64,000 bases of DNA from Prosapia bicincta (lineage: Eukaryota; Arthropoda; Insecta; Hemiptera; Cercopidae). The notes beneath the pieces were generated by a model that ran no database searches, was not told the origin of the DNA, and saw only the letters and a list, made by a program, of their open reading frames with translations. Shown here in pieces: positions 28,221 to 40,600 of this stretch. The stretch's first letter is position 1, and each line of letters opens with the position of its first letter. The stretch spans positions 64,291,753-64,355,752 of the forward strand of contig JBAIZL010000004.1 in NCBI GenBank assembly GCA_036971475.1, read 5' to 3'. The translations under genes were made by a program, and so were the position numbers.

Positions 28221-28400
28221 TTATCCAACACCCGTCTGACGTAGTTGGGCAATTTGACGCTTTACCTCCCAGTACCGAGCAGTGATGTCGTCAAGAGCAT
28301 GGTTGAGTTTGGGGCAGGTGAGGAGGTGACTTGCTACCTTAAATGTCATGTCCGTGAAACAAAATGGACACACGTCCGATTCGGCTATGCCAAGCCGGTA
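28221..28400 (-). pseudogene. 3' end of a non-LTR retrotransposon reverse transcriptase ORF
   Basis: The minus strand is open for 59 codons up to a TAA stop at 28,221-28,223. It reads YRLGIAESDVCPFC near its start, then a His and Cys further on (HLLTC), giving a CXXC-X14-H-X4-C finger, and ends in a basic, Gln-rich tail. A Cys/His cluster just before the C-terminus is typical of R1/Jockey/RTE-type ORF2 proteins, where it is thought to bind nucleic acid. The fragment has no stops and is noticeably richer in GC than its surroundings. Everything 5' is missing, as expected from 5'-truncated insertion by target-primed reverse transcription. It is a different family from the Jockey element at 48.7 kb, which lacks this tail. 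Clade assignment is uncertain. Confidence 0.6.
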
Positions 28401-29940
28401 CTAGCGAAATAAAATATGACTATTTATACGTTTAGGTTTAAAACAATTTAGACTTCTTTCGTGACAAGAATGTAATATAAATTCGAATATTTATAATAAC
28501 CTCCCACCTACGTTAGATAGAAATCTTATAGCCATTTGGCACATAATATTTCGTTAGTAAAAAAATATATCATATGTGAATGGTTCTGTCAATGACTATC
28601 AGAGTTTAGTCTCTTTTTGTATGATTGTGAAAATTAAATGTGTACGATTGATACTAATTATTGTAAAATACCGTAATACCTGTTTCATATGTACCCAAAT
28701 ACTACTTATTGTTAAAAATTTGATTAAAGCTCACAAACATTTACACAATTCTTCATTTCGGAAATATTTTCATTTTTTAAGGGTTCATCGAAGGATAAGA
28801 AATAAAGTTTGATTTGTTACGAGAATGTTTATATGAAGAGCTTGCAGGAACGACAAATTTAAGAAATCTGTTTACATAATTTTCACATTATATATATATA
28901 TATATATACCTTATATACATTTAGCATATTTCAAAACCTTACTTTTTAATTTTTTCAGAATTATATGTAACATATATTAGTAAAATTTTGCTATTACTTG
29001 TTGCTTATATTTCTTCTATTCAAACGGTTTTTTAGATATACAGAATTTTAAACGTTTAATAACGTTTAAGTTGGACTCAAAGTTGAAATACTTATTTCAA
29101 AAAATCTTATAAATATACTCTATTTATTTTCTTGCAAAAACCAGGAGTTCGTACAAACGTAAACGTTGGCTACACTATCTATAATGCATTTAATAATTTT
29201 CAACGTAAATTAGGAAAATCTTGATTTGAGTATACTTTTATTTATTAAAATATCACTAAACGATTTCATACAATACAAAATGATTGCGAATGTTTAAAAA
29301 TAGTCTGATAACAGGAACCATTATATTTCTAAATATATTTATTAATGATCCTGTAAGGAGACACAATATGTTCAGTAATATATTATTCAGAAATTAAAGG
29401 AGACAAAATATTGCTTTATTAGTATTAAAAAATAATACTATGGAAAAAGTTATTTTATATATTTTTCTTATTCTAATAAGTTATAATGAAAGTATTTAGA
29501 CTAATGCTAAGTATGTATAATCTAAATTATTAATTTGTTCAAACATTTTCTCAAAATTTAAAAATAAAACTTTTAATATCATAATACTGTTTCTATCGTA
29601 TTGTTTAATGTGTGTTAATTTTTTAATTGTAAATACACAAATTTCTAGATATACATTATATTAATTAGACCGAATGAAGACAATACGAGTTCAGAATGAA
29701 TCCATCTTTCTCTAATGTTACATTTATGTTCGATACATTATTTTTTCTGGGTATAATTTGACTAATTATATTTCTTCGTGTTAGAGAACACACACTGTGT
29801 CTTTAATTTTGGTTTAACTCCTTTATTTGGCGTTTTCGCGTATTTTTGACAGGGTATCACCTTTTCCTCTTGAAAAATCGCGTCTCCTACAATGTCGATG
29901 ATGGTTGTAGGTGTATTTTAAGGTTTTCTCTACTTTTCAT
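28401..29940. other. Very AT-rich DNA with short (TA)n, no gene recognised
   Basis: Includes a (TA)n run at about 28,890-28,908. Reading frames are short and lack motifs. No relation to the other duplication copies was established here. Confidence 0.5.
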
Positions 29941-29949
29941 GTAATTTAC

Positions 29950-30071
29950 CTGTTTTTTTGAAAATATACTAAACCCCTTATCCCTGCTAATGGCTTAGCT
30001 TTCATATTTTTACATTACGAAATTTTAATATCGTTGCGACGGTATTTGTTAATCCCAATTCTTCCCGTCGC
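29950..30071. mobile_element. Possible DNA-element end inserted in an (AC)n tract
   Basis: The segment ends CCCGTCGCAAC directly against (AC)n. Its reverse complement, GTTGCGACGGGAAG, resembles the start of the segment at 32,103 (GTTGCAACGGACAG). A hairpin GTTGCGACGG / CCCGTCGCAAC (30,033-30,074) is also present. CCCCTT followed by TGGCTTAGC or TGGCTTGGC is shared with 32,540-32,560. The other end of this copy was not found. It may be a terminal-inverted-repeat MITE or a Helitron-like element. Confidence 0.3.
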
Positions 30072-30108
<37 letters not shown>

Positions 30109-30120
30109 ACACACACACAC
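30072..30120. repeat. (AC)n microsatellite
   Basis: About 24 AC dinucleotides with one AT interruption. Confidence 0.95.
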
Positions 30121-30364
30121 TCATCCCAAAAAACGTGATAATCTACTGTCAAAAAGATAAGGAAGTTAGGTCCTTGTTACATCAAAAATTTTTGTTATTT
30201 TATATCTTGTATTGTATAGGTCCTTCACTTGAGTTTCAAGATTAATATTCCGGGAATTGTATCCTTTGCACAGCCTAAACCAATTGAGAATATAAATAAA
30301 ATTGGATGTGGCTTGTCATTTGAGGTTATAAAATTATAATATACACTACTGAAAATTTTACACC

Positions 30365-30520
30365 TTCAATTCCATACGTGTTTCGATGAAACATTTCATC
30401 ATCATCAGTAATGCAACAACAAACATATAACTTTACTCTTATACAACTTTGCATAGTTAAAGATATATTTTTGTAGTAGAACCGCAATAATCATAAGTTA
30501 TCGAAACGCGTAGAAAATTA
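30365..30520. repeat. Palindromic fragment with hammerhead-like core on the minus strand
   Basis: Arms around CATACGTGTTTCGATGA (from 30,373) and TTATCGAAACGCGTAG (30,493-30,508) are imperfect reverse complements, about 90 nt apart. The left arm carries a well-formed hammerhead-like core on the minus strand, described separately. The architecture matches the fragments at 25.3, 44.1 and 61.5 kb. Confidence 0.5.
30375..30412 (-). ncRNA. Hammerhead-ribozyme-like core
   Basis: On the minus strand CTGATGA (plus-strand TCATCAG, 30,402-30,408) is followed by a strong stem II, GATGAAA/TTTCATC (30,385-30,400), and then CGAAAC (GAAA at 30,381-30,384). This has all conserved core elements of a hammerhead. 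Stem I, stem III and the cleavage triplet could not be settled by eye. Confidence 0.5.
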
Positions 30521-32056
30521 TAGCCTTATATTTGTGAGTTGTTTATATTTATTTAGTTTATAACAACAGAGATTAGAATACATGGAACAATATACCAACT
30601 ACAATTAGGGGCTAGGTGAGTGCAGTATGTAAGTATATGTTTTGGCCAAGATTCTCTTTAAAAATATATTATAATCATAATTTGATAAATAAATATAGGA
30701 TTGTAATTTAAAGTTTATTCACTAAGTTTATTTTTAAAATGAACCCCATGATAATTTCATAACATACTGTTAACTTTGTTCTTACATTTGTTTCTCGAAG
30801 CGCGTTACATTCTATGGACACGTTTTGATAATCCCAAAACATATTACAGTATTTATCTGGTTTCTGTGAGGATTCACGCCTGTACTTAAGCTTTTCTATA
30901 ACCTAAGCTTGCTTTATTCTGACGACCAACAGACCAGTAATTATCGTATATTTAAAAAAATCTTTAGTATATTATTTATAGTTATATGTTACTGTATACA
31001 GAAAACTCATAAATTACAGAACAATACAACTACTATAGTATTATTTATATATTTACCATTATATCATGTATTGTATCATATACTATCATATAGTCTATTT
31101 ACCACTTAAAACATTACTCTACTCCTGTGAGTGTTAAATTAATAGATCATATATTGGATAAAATAGAAGCATTACAGTAATTATAAAACGTTTTAATAAA
31201 ATCTTTACAGTTTTATAATATTACACTGTGTGAATCTGTACACTTAGCTAATAAAATACATGCTCTTGAAATAGGTAAAGGTTTTATATTGCAATCCAGT
31301 GTATCTAGTTGTTCGATTGAAACAAATACTACACAATACGTAAAGGAGTAAAGTTTGATGAAATGCGATCGAATTGGAAGTCAATGATATTATAAATAAT
31401 CTGGTAAGGTACACGCCCTCATAATAACAGATTTTTCCTGAATATGAAACGGAAAGAAAGGCAATGGTCCTTATGTAGGTTATGTAACTGCAAAAATCTA
31501 TGTAGGTTGTATTACAAAAAAAAGAAAATCCTACACTGAGGGATAAAACAAAAAAATACAAATGGATCCTTTTTTCAGAAAGATCATAAAACTTGCCTTT
31601 AACGTTTTGAAAGAGCTGTCAATTAAACTAAACTTACGCGTAAGCAATATGTCACTTCGATATAATTTTCCAGTTTACTGTTACACGCTGCTACAAAACA
31701 TTATTAATTATGTTTCGGTTTTCAATAAATTATCAAGGAAAATCAGACACCCCCTAGTGGTGATTTGATTGACTCTCCCAGTCATATTTTCCTTTCCATT
31801 TCCTATCTGAAGCTCATTTTTATTTATTCGGATCACTAAATTCCACTATATAAAAGCATTTTCCTCTTATTCTTTATCGGGAACCAGTTTATTGTGAACT
31901 CGGTTGTATTTCAATTGTTTTATTTGGCGGATAATCTATTTAAAATCCCGTTTATATTTTGTTGGAAGTGCAAGATTTATAAACCTGATTTTTTTTTTAT
32001 TAGAAGTAATCATGAGGGAGTGTTACACTTAAATTTGCAAAGTTTTAAAATTGGGA
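30521..32056. other. AT-rich intergenic DNA, no gene recognised
   Basis: It includes an open minus-strand frame of 105 codons (31,244-31,561). Its predicted product is a hydrophobic, Phe/Tyr/Ile-rich chain without family motifs, as expected from AT-rich random sequence. Confidence 0.5.
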
Positions 32057-32103
32057 GTGTGTGTGTGTGTGTGTCTGAGTGTGTGTTTGTGTGTGTGTGT
32101 GTG
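32057..32103. repeat. (GT)n microsatellite
   Basis: An imperfect GT run, interrupted by CTGAGT and TTT. It abuts the GC-richer segment that follows. Confidence 0.93.
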
Positions 32104-32655
32104 TTGCAACGGACAGGCCCACGCCAAAAGCGCGTTCCACCCCCTTTGATCACCACGCTCACACCGTCTCTCGATGCCAAGTAGCGCTTTGCCCCTCTTT
32201 AACCGTTGGGCTCGTTGTTGTAGCAATTTTTCCCGCGTTTCGATCAGACCAATCAAAAATCGATATGTCTCCAACTTGCCTACCTAGATGCGCGCGTCTG
32301 TCGTCATCACTGCCAGACCGTGAGAAAGGAAACGACATCCTAAAAGAAATTAATTTACTTGTTCTCATTTCGGGCTGCATAACTCTTTTCCCGTGCTTCT
32401 AACGAATTTTTCTTATTCTTGTCATTGTTCTTTATTTGTTGTTCTGCATCTATGGAAATGTCGTTTGTAATTTTAGGCCGAATTTGACAATTTTTCCCTT
32501 GCAAATGACACTCTATAAGTTACTTTAAATTTGTAACCCCTTTCTCAATGGCTTGGCCTAATGTCATAACAAAAAAAATTTAACCTGGCTTTACTTTTAA
32601 CTATTTTTCCTCTTGGTGGCAATTGTGCCAGGGTTCTGCCCGTCACAGTGTGTGT
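32103..32655. mobile_element. Candidate small TIR element inside a (GT)n microsatellite
   Basis: A GC-richer 0.55-kb segment sits between (GT)n on both sides. Its left end GTTGCAACGGACAGGCCC and the reverse complement of its right end, TGTGACGGGCAGAACCC, share ACGGRCAGNNCC as an imperfect terminal inverted repeat. The left end also matches the element end at 30,060. No transposase is encoded; overlapping reading frames of 70-107 codons in several frames show no motif. It would be a non-autonomous element if real. Confidence 0.35.
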
Positions 32656-34919
32656 GTATTGGTGTCGAAGAGGGAGAATCCCTGCCAAATATTCTATGAA
32701 AATATTCAGTCTTAAACTAGATAGATTCCAAATGGGGCCTACAATTATTTTTATGATTTATTTAAGGTTATTGATTTGTGTAAGATATAGAATAAAACAA
32801 TATATACAAATAACCGATGCCAAATATCAGAAGTCGATATACGTAACGAATGAGTTTAGTTCTCGACTTGCTTGTTTTAACTACTTAAAAATACAATGTT
32901 GAACAATGGTAGGGTGTTAAATGTATCGTTTTATTAAAATATTACATAGAATTGAATTTACCTTATAAGTGCAACCTATCATAGGGAGTTTTCATTTTAT
33001 GAAGGTAATGATGACTATTAAGGTCAACTGCCAATCTTGTACAACCAGTATACCTCTGGCTGTGTCTTAGTCATTAATCCGGTTTTCCTGATCTCAGAAG
33101 ATGTATGGCCGAGGTTCCGTACCTTTCCGCAACAAACATTTAACTTTCAATGTACTTTCGCTCTGCACCAGCTTGTCTGTGCCTTCAAGTATCTTGGCAG
33201 TATCTTGCAGTTGATGAATATCACAGTAGTAAAGTTATTCAATGAATATATAATAATACCGTAACAAGTTTCACCGAATTACATTTATATCGATTGTACC
33301 ACTAGACTCAGCTTTCAGTGAAGTAAATACAAAGAAATTTCATGAATTATTGTGTCAAACAAAGTCATGTATTTGATAAAATATTGAACAAAATCATACA
33401 ATATAAAATAATATTAATGCTTTATAGTAAATATTGAAGCCAGGAATATTGATTATCCCGTATTCATGCAGAATAGCAGGCAATTTGAAATAAAATAACA
33501 ACTTTATGTCTCACAATGAAACCACTTTTGTAAGTAAGAAGTCAGAATATCCACCTCCTTCTTACATTATTATGTTATTGAATTTTCGAAACTGAGTTTA
33601 TGTGAATTTTGAGCCCGAATTGGAACCTCAATCGTACTTTTATTTTTACAACATAAAACTTCGTTGTTACATCGACGTCTTATTACATTCATTTTATAAT
33701 ACTTTTTGTCGACAGCATCGATTTCTCAGTATATTCCCTAAATAAAAACTACATTTAAGTTTAACGATGGTTCTAATAGGAGTAAATGTTTGACACTAAT
33801 AAAACGACTCACCATCAGTTTGTCTGACCGATGAAAACTATATATTGTACGTAGCTCTACATTATACTGAAGTTTACACAACAACGTTATCAAACGGTAT
33901 GATTGGTGTGAATTTAAACTGTAAATGAGTATTTGTAATTGTTGATGGATTATCACTGATATCAGTAAATGTGAAACTAGTATCACAAGTTATTGTCAAT
34001 AAGCTTTCCTCAATTGCCTATAGTTGTTCAATTGATTTCTTCTACATACAAAATTTCTCAATGAAATTTGTACTTTGATAAAAATTTTAGCTAAGTATAA
34101 GATATGCAGCAGTTTGATGACCCCACAATAAAACATTCAATAGGTATCGTCAAATAAGTTCCAAAGGTTTTCTTGTATTATTGTTACTTTTATGGTCCTA
34201 TTATTATAGCTCCCCAAAATGTAATTCAATGAATTAGGTTTCATTGAGTCCTAATTATTACTGATATTATTTTGATTTTCCACTGCTAATTAGAAACTTA
34301 GAATTGATAACGAAATAATGGTATTTTGCTTAAGATACTCTTCAATATTTGTATATAGTTATACTTTATGAAAACCGTTAGATATTCGGAGCTACATAAT
34401 AAAGAAGTAACAACAACCTAAGAAAAACAACTAATCAAAATCGAGGAATGAAGTAGACAAACCTTCTAAGTCAGCTTTTAATTAAACTATGCTCTATAAA
34501 TATACCCAACCTTACTTATCTGGAAACATTTAGCGGTTTGATGAACCAGGTTACTGCAACACGTTTTACAAATTTAAATAGCCTTTGTCCGCGTAGCTTT
34601 ATTCTTGCAAACTAAACATCTGCTTCAGCCTTTGACTATGAATAACCAATTCTTTATAAAATTTAACTTTCATAATATTAGAAATTATGTGTAATATAAG
34701 AAAAAGCTAATAAAAAAGAGGCTACCATTATAATTATAATGATTTTAAATTTGATGACATTAAACAAATTAAGTGAATAAAATATAATTATAAATACAAA
34801 AAACACCTTTTTGAGTTCATTTCTCAAAGCCGATGAGTATCTACATAAATGTAGATAGGGTGAATTAGAATTTTTGCTTTTAAAGCTGATGCGATAATGG
34901 TGCCTTTCTGACCACCTTC
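32656..34919. other. AT-rich intergenic DNA, no gene recognised
   Basis: A reading frame at 33,037-33,264 contains FKYLGSIL, a string common in reverse transcriptases, but nothing else around it supports that. The rest shows only short frames. Confidence 0.5.
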
Positions 34920-35860
34920 TTAGTAGTTTGCATCGGGGAAAGGTCGCTAGGTTGTGGCTTGTACTTGGGTATCCCTCCGACAATGGTCCTAGCGGAGGTA
35001 ATCGTAAATATAACAGTTTAAAAAAGTCGGGTATATTTCTTGTTCTTGGGGGTGATAATAATTCTAATTTATTCTTAAAGCGGATGGCATGTCTTTTTTT
35101 TAGTTGGTGTTGGAATAGTGATATCGCTTAACAAAAAAAGTGTTATCATTTATGACAAGGGATTTCAAAAAAGGCACATTAGAGTCAGTTGAGTGTGACT
35201 TTCGTAACGTAGGAAGTAGATGATTATTGAGAAGAATGATCTTTTGTTTCAGAAGAATCGTATCCACCAAAGAAATGGTCGACTCACAGGAACAACACTA
35301 AAGATAATTTTTTGCAATTTCAGTCAAAGTCAGAATTTAAATAGGGTTTGTAGAAAGCCTGAGAAAGTCGTATTTGTAGATATTAAAAAGAGAGGACAGT
35401 TTTAACTTTATGAAAAATGTATAGATATAGTCTGAGATAGAGTCGAAAGAAAATTATTGTGAAGTCTCTTAAATTATGTAAAGGTTTTAAGGGGGATGGC
35501 TATAACAATTAGGGGTGGAATAAAGAGTGAAACAGAATAAACAAAAAAGAGGTGGACAATCCTTATTATGATAAGAGGTGGAAAATAACTTCCAGGAAGC
35601 GGTGAAGATCGAGGAATTGTTAAGATTGCACTTTTTTTAGTGGACTGGGCTGTAGCAAAACAAACTATTTGTTTCAGAGAATTGCTTAAGTGTCCCGGGA
35701 GAACATATAGAAGATGATGTCAGGAAGCCAGATTTCAATATGTTACTCACTGCCGTCTTACTTACGTTACTGCTTTTGTTCGCTGAGCTTCGATCCCTAA
35801 CGCTGTTGAAGGGAATTATATAGTGAGAATCTACGATAATTACCTGCCTCCATCCGTATG
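34920..35860 (+). other. G-rich-strand, less AT-rich segment of unknown origin
   Basis: The plus strand has clearly more G than C (for example AGGGGGATGG, AGGGGTGGAA and AGAGGTGG around 35,490-35,590) and is less AT-rich than its flanks. Reading frames are broken (longest 67 codons). It may be a decayed transposable element transcribed from this strand, but no domain is recognisable. Confidence 0.3.
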
Positions 35861-36519
35861 TCGATTCATAACCTGGAAGTGGATCGTGAGGTTATTAGGC
35901 ATCTAGTATGTTTTGATATTATTTCAGCAGAGGCATAATTCTTCAGCTTATATAATGTTTTGAAATATAAATCCTTAAATGAAAAAAACTATACGAGGTT
36001 AAAAAAACTGTTAATCGAATGTAAGGGTAACATTTATCAACAAAGACACACATAAAGTCACTACTTTTAAAACTAATTAAACACTATTAAAGTATAAATA
36101 AATGAAAAGGCCTAGATTAGTTACTAATTGTCAATAAAAGTAGTAATTTGAATAGCCACAGTACTTCTAATCTTCTTAATGAAAGAGTTATAGGCTACAC
36201 GAAGGACAGTTCCTTGTTGCCAACCGGCACCACAGGTGTCCTATCGGCGCTAACTTTTACTTCAGTACTTATCCACTACACGAAGTTTCATACAACACTC
36301 CATTTATAATAAAACACTTTTGTGTTGTAATTCATATATAGTTGTCTATCAAGGGCATACGAGGCAGATATATATGTATGGGAGTAGAGTGTAGGTAACA
36401 TGATTGTTTATCATTCCTCTCATGCATTAAGCTCACTCACTCGTCGTTTTTGTATGTTTCTCAGGCTTAGAGTGTTTTATATGCTGTCGTATTTAGTTTA
36501 CAACTTGGACTTGTAAGTT

Positions 36520-36640
36520 ATAGTTTGTGGTAGTAACACTCATTGATGATGATGATGACTTTGTCATTGAAATGCGTATGAGTCAATTAAAGATTAATTT
36601 GTGAATTTTGTGTACGTTTATATTTGTTTTAAAATAACCT
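36520..36640 (+). repeat. Solo PLE-like terminus, same family as 25.3 kb
   Basis: It matches the right arm of the 25.3-kb palindrome: GTAGTAACACTCATTGATGA, ATGACTTTGTCATTGAAA, then TGCGTATGAGTCAAT and ending ATTTTGTGTACGTTTA. Here it stands alone without an inverted partner. Confidence 0.55.
36543..36580 (+). ncRNA. Hammerhead-ribozyme-like core
   Basis: TTGATGA (36,543-36,549, or a later register of the TGATGATGATGA run), stem II ATGAC/GTCAT (36,555-36,567), and GAAA (36,569-36,572). The first base of the CTGATGA box is changed and the register is ambiguous. Confidence 0.4.
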
Positions 36641-36984
36641 CACGAGAAGAGCTCAAAGAAAAGTTTTACATGTAATAATATTTATAGTACATACGCACAA
36701 ATATTCATGTTGTCTTCGTGTTTCTCATGCCTATTAATATTTATCATTTCCTACTCTTCTACTATTGTATTTAACGAATGTACATTTCTATACTATTTCA
36801 ATACTGCTCCTCCTATACATTGATATTATGTGTCAGGGGTTTGAAAATCTTTGAAGCTAGCAACAGGTATATAAGACCACTTGAAAAAATATTAGAATCT
36901 ATTTAAATATTCATTTAATATATATTATAATGATTGAAACTGGGGAGTAATTACGCTCTGCCATCGATGTGAAAAATATTAAGC

Positions 36985-37158
<174 letters not shown>

Positions 37159-37261
37159 TAATTAAAGCATTTATCTCGCAGTACATCCTGAAAATTATTA
37201 ACGGTTAGGTCATAGAAGAGTTTCAATTATTGAAATTAATTACCACTTTCCCCCCTAACTG

Positions 37262-37690
37262 GAATAAGTCGGTCTGGCTGCAGACATTTAATCAGATTTG
37301 TTTGTAAAATCAGATCCAACACCATGGACGTAGGATTTCTCCAAATAAGTAATAAAGTATCAGGAAACCAAGAATATGTTTAATCTCCTTTAGCAAAACA
37401 AGCTCACCGCAGTTTGAAATTTTAAATGACAACTCTTTCAGGACTCCTAACACTAAACCGTTGTGATCTAAAAAAACGTTTGATCTATGAGTGCTTGTAA
37501 AAAGGGATTGTTTGTCGTAAGTGAGGTTATTATTTTTAGAGAATATGTTGTAATGTGAGACTAATTTTTGACTAGGGTAATTTACGTGGATAAATGGGAA
37601 ATGTTCTAGTAGCTTTTCTACTAGCTGGGGCACTTTATAGTAGCTGGGATAGTGAGAAAGATGTCCTAATCTTCTTCTCCTTTTAGAGAA
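37262..37690 (-). other. Unrecognised reading frame
   Basis: The minus strand is open for 107 codons from an ATG at 37,633 to a stop at 37,310. The frame extends upstream without a stop for roughly 20 more codons (basic RRRRLGHLSHYPSYYKV). The predicted chain contains Leu-rich and Asn-rich stretches but no motif I know. It lies beside a (TA)n tract where transposon debris is common. It could be an exon, a degraded transposon ORF or chance. Confidence 0.2.
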
Positions 37691-40600
37691 ATAGGTAGGC
37701 TATATTACTCTACTTAAGACATCAGACCTCAAACGTACTATAGACACAACACATTTATAGCTTCTTCAACCTCTTTACCAGCAATATTCTGTTGTAACAA
37801 AACAGGTAAAGACAATATACCTCAAGATCTCGTAATTGAAAACATTGCAACCTAATAAAAAACAGGTATTTCCTTAAAATATGTTATTACATTGTTTACT
37901 TAATTGCTTACGTATAAAGTTGTGGATTTTTTTAATATTAGTGTGCATGGGGGGGGGGTGTTGTATACAAATAATATTAGAATTCAATAGTTGGTATTTA
38001 GTCCTTCTATTTTATTTTACTCCCAGGCGAAGACTGTTAAGAAAATGCTTCTCTTAATAGCCCGTAATTACCCTAAATATTATTTAAAAATAAATACCTC
38101 TTTCCTGTTTCATTTATCTTGCTAATAATGTTTATAATGACGTCGTTCTATTGATATTGAGACATTAAAAATATACGTTGAATTAGGACTTTGATAAAGT
38201 ATTTTGCATGTTATGATAGATATTCAAATCATAGGGAAAAAACAAAATGCTATCTTTTTTTAATAGGAGCGTTACTACACGTATAATTAGAAATATTACA
38301 GTATATACCTAACATTGTCTGCACGCGTACAGTAATTATTACAAAATGTTCAGCGAGTCAAATGTTCCAATTTATAGTTTAAATAAATCAACGTAAATGA
38401 TGCTTACTTAGTGTAACAGGTTTAATGCCCCTCAATATACTCCAATCCTAAACACTACTAGTCACATTACAAACTTAAATTAAAGCAGTGCGTAATCACC
38501 TTTATATGCTCGTGGTATGGGAATCTATATTTAAAAGACAATAGGACATCCTGTACACCGACGGCATCCAGTATCTTTCCAGTTATGTCTCAATTTGGTG
38601 TATATTAACACCAAGATAACCATCATTTAGGTGTTGAAGCCATCCCGTAGATACAGGACAACCTTAGCATGAGAACCATTATCATTCAATACGCACTATA
38701 ACGGCGGTGTAGAATACTATTAATAACTCTACGCAAAGTTATGTTAATACGCTTTACTATATACAAAGAAAGTAACGTGCTATAAACATCGCAGTAAAAT
38801 TGATAGATCATTTTAAATGTAAAAATGCTCCTTAAATATTACTTAAACAATAAACATGAAAATACTATGAAATAATATAATAAAAATTATAACTTAGTAA
38901 ACAAAACAGTCATTTGTTAATATATATTTTACCTTCTACTATTTTATTACAAAACATCTATTGACATGCTGTTTAGGGTTCAATCCAAATACTAAGAATA
39001 ATATAAATTAAAGAAATTTAACACAGCCTCTGGAGATAGGATCACTTGGTGAGAATACGAGGATATAGTACAAAATGTGAATGGTAGTACAAAATTATAA
39101 AGAAAATAGACAATTTAATTAAATTGTATCAAGTTTTACCAATGAGGCCATGAAGCAGGTCTTTAGAAATCACACTCACTAGAGGTTCAGGATCACTTTA
39201 ACATTTAACGATAGGTATTGGGTAGCATTATCTATAAAAAGGTCTAGGGTCAAGTGCAATCAAAACAAAGGAGGTAGAAAAACACAAGCGCACTATTCAT
39301 CTTTCTGTTCAAACTATACTGACATTTTCGTGGTTGAATTAATTTCTATTTTAAAATAGTTGGACATAATAACGACAAACTGTGTGCTGATAATTATGCA
39401 CAAAGCAAGAAACAGTTGAATGTGCGAATAAAGGAATTTCGTGGTTGCAGGTTAACTTTTACAGAGCGACAATTTAATAATAATATGCCGTTTATAAATT
39501 TGTGTTAGCATAAAACAACATAAATCCTACTTTAGCAATCTTGTTTATTAAACTACAGTGCTTGAGAATATTTAGAAAGGCGGTTAACCTGATAAATTGA
39601 GACCACTCTAATTAACGGAGTTCACTAAGTTAAATACAGGAATATTGTCTCATTAGTCTTCCTGCAAAGATGTCGGTGCTGAACCAGGAGTGGACTGAAA
39701 ATGAGCCAACGGAGACATTTAGCGTTAATACTTAGCTGCCAAGGCATCTAGCGTACAGTACCTTAAACTCAGATGTTACAGATGTTGAGGGACGTCACAA
39801 TTATTTCTTTTTGTCTCTACCTCAAACTATGTTTACACCCTCTCCTTAAAATTACAATTCCTACAATTACAATTACAATTCCTACAAGTCCTATTCGATT
39901 CCTTATACCCTGAAATTGCAAAATTAAACAACGTCGCTAGTAATGCTACTGAGAGTCTACCACGGCGGATACGATACTTCTGAAACAAAACATATAGTTT
40001 ATTTACTCTCAATTAAACATATTAGTCATTTTTTTTATAAATTAGACAAATATATTTTCATATTTTTCCACAAACCACCTCATTTATTCCAGAGTTACAT
40101 GAATATCTAATAATTGTAGTGAATCTCGTTAGTACTTTAGTAAACTCTTTAGTAAACAAACTTATAATCAAGTTATAGAATAATCTGTTTCATTTTGTTA
40201 AATGGGCCAAACATAATTAATTATACCCCACAGATGCCGCAACAAGATGTCAGCAAATAATCAACGTAATGTAACGAAGGTTCGTTAAATCTTGTTACGC
40301 AATGAAAGTTTTCTTTTAATTCTTTCCATCATTCACGAATGTTCTCCCGTCTTTTGAAAATTAATTAAAAATTTGGCCGAAATGAAAAAAGAGTTTGTGT
40401 TTGTCAGCTTTTTCGTTTTATCCATTAAAAGGTACGGACTTTAATTTCATTACTCTAAGAGAATTCTTCGACGAGAAACTTTTAATTATTTACTTTTCAG
40501 TAATACAATTTAAATCATTCATTAAACAGAGGAACACGTAATGACCAGGTTTTATTTATTTCTCTTGAAACATTTAGCAATAACATTATACGTAGTGATA

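Larger units (their letters stand above)
23230..36450 (+). repeat. Segmental duplication copy 1 (diverged)
   Basis: Several blocks align collinearly with later parts of the window. 23,269-23,380 resembles 38,057-38,168 (shared GTAATTACCCTAAA and AATGACGTCGTTC). 26,375-26,590 resembles 56,020-56,170 (shared GCTAGAGGA.CATGA and ATATC.CA.AGTTTCTC). 27,840-28,090 resembles both 40,350-40,560 and 56,850-57,060. 36,360-36,445 resembles 63,900-63,975 (shared TAGGTAACA and CTCATGCATTAAGCT). All are in direct orientation. Divergence is substantial with many indels, so the duplication is old. Boundaries are approximate and the stretch between 28.1 and 36.3 kb was not aligned in detail. Confidence 0.6.

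Noticed and set aside
31244..31561. 105-codon hydrophobic minus-strand frame as a membrane protein
   Set aside because: Composition is what AT-rich random sequence gives (Phe, Tyr, Ile, Ser). No start context, splice partners or family motif.
32029..32402. Several overlapping frames of 70-107 codons on both strands
   Set aside because: They run through (GT)n and the GC-richer insert, overlap one another in conflicting frames and have no domain. The insert is better explained as a small mobile element.
33037..33264. Reverse-transcriptase relic suggested by FKYLGSIL
   Set aside because: Only one short string matches. The rest of the frame and its flanks show no RT motif or Lys/Trp pattern, so it may be chance.
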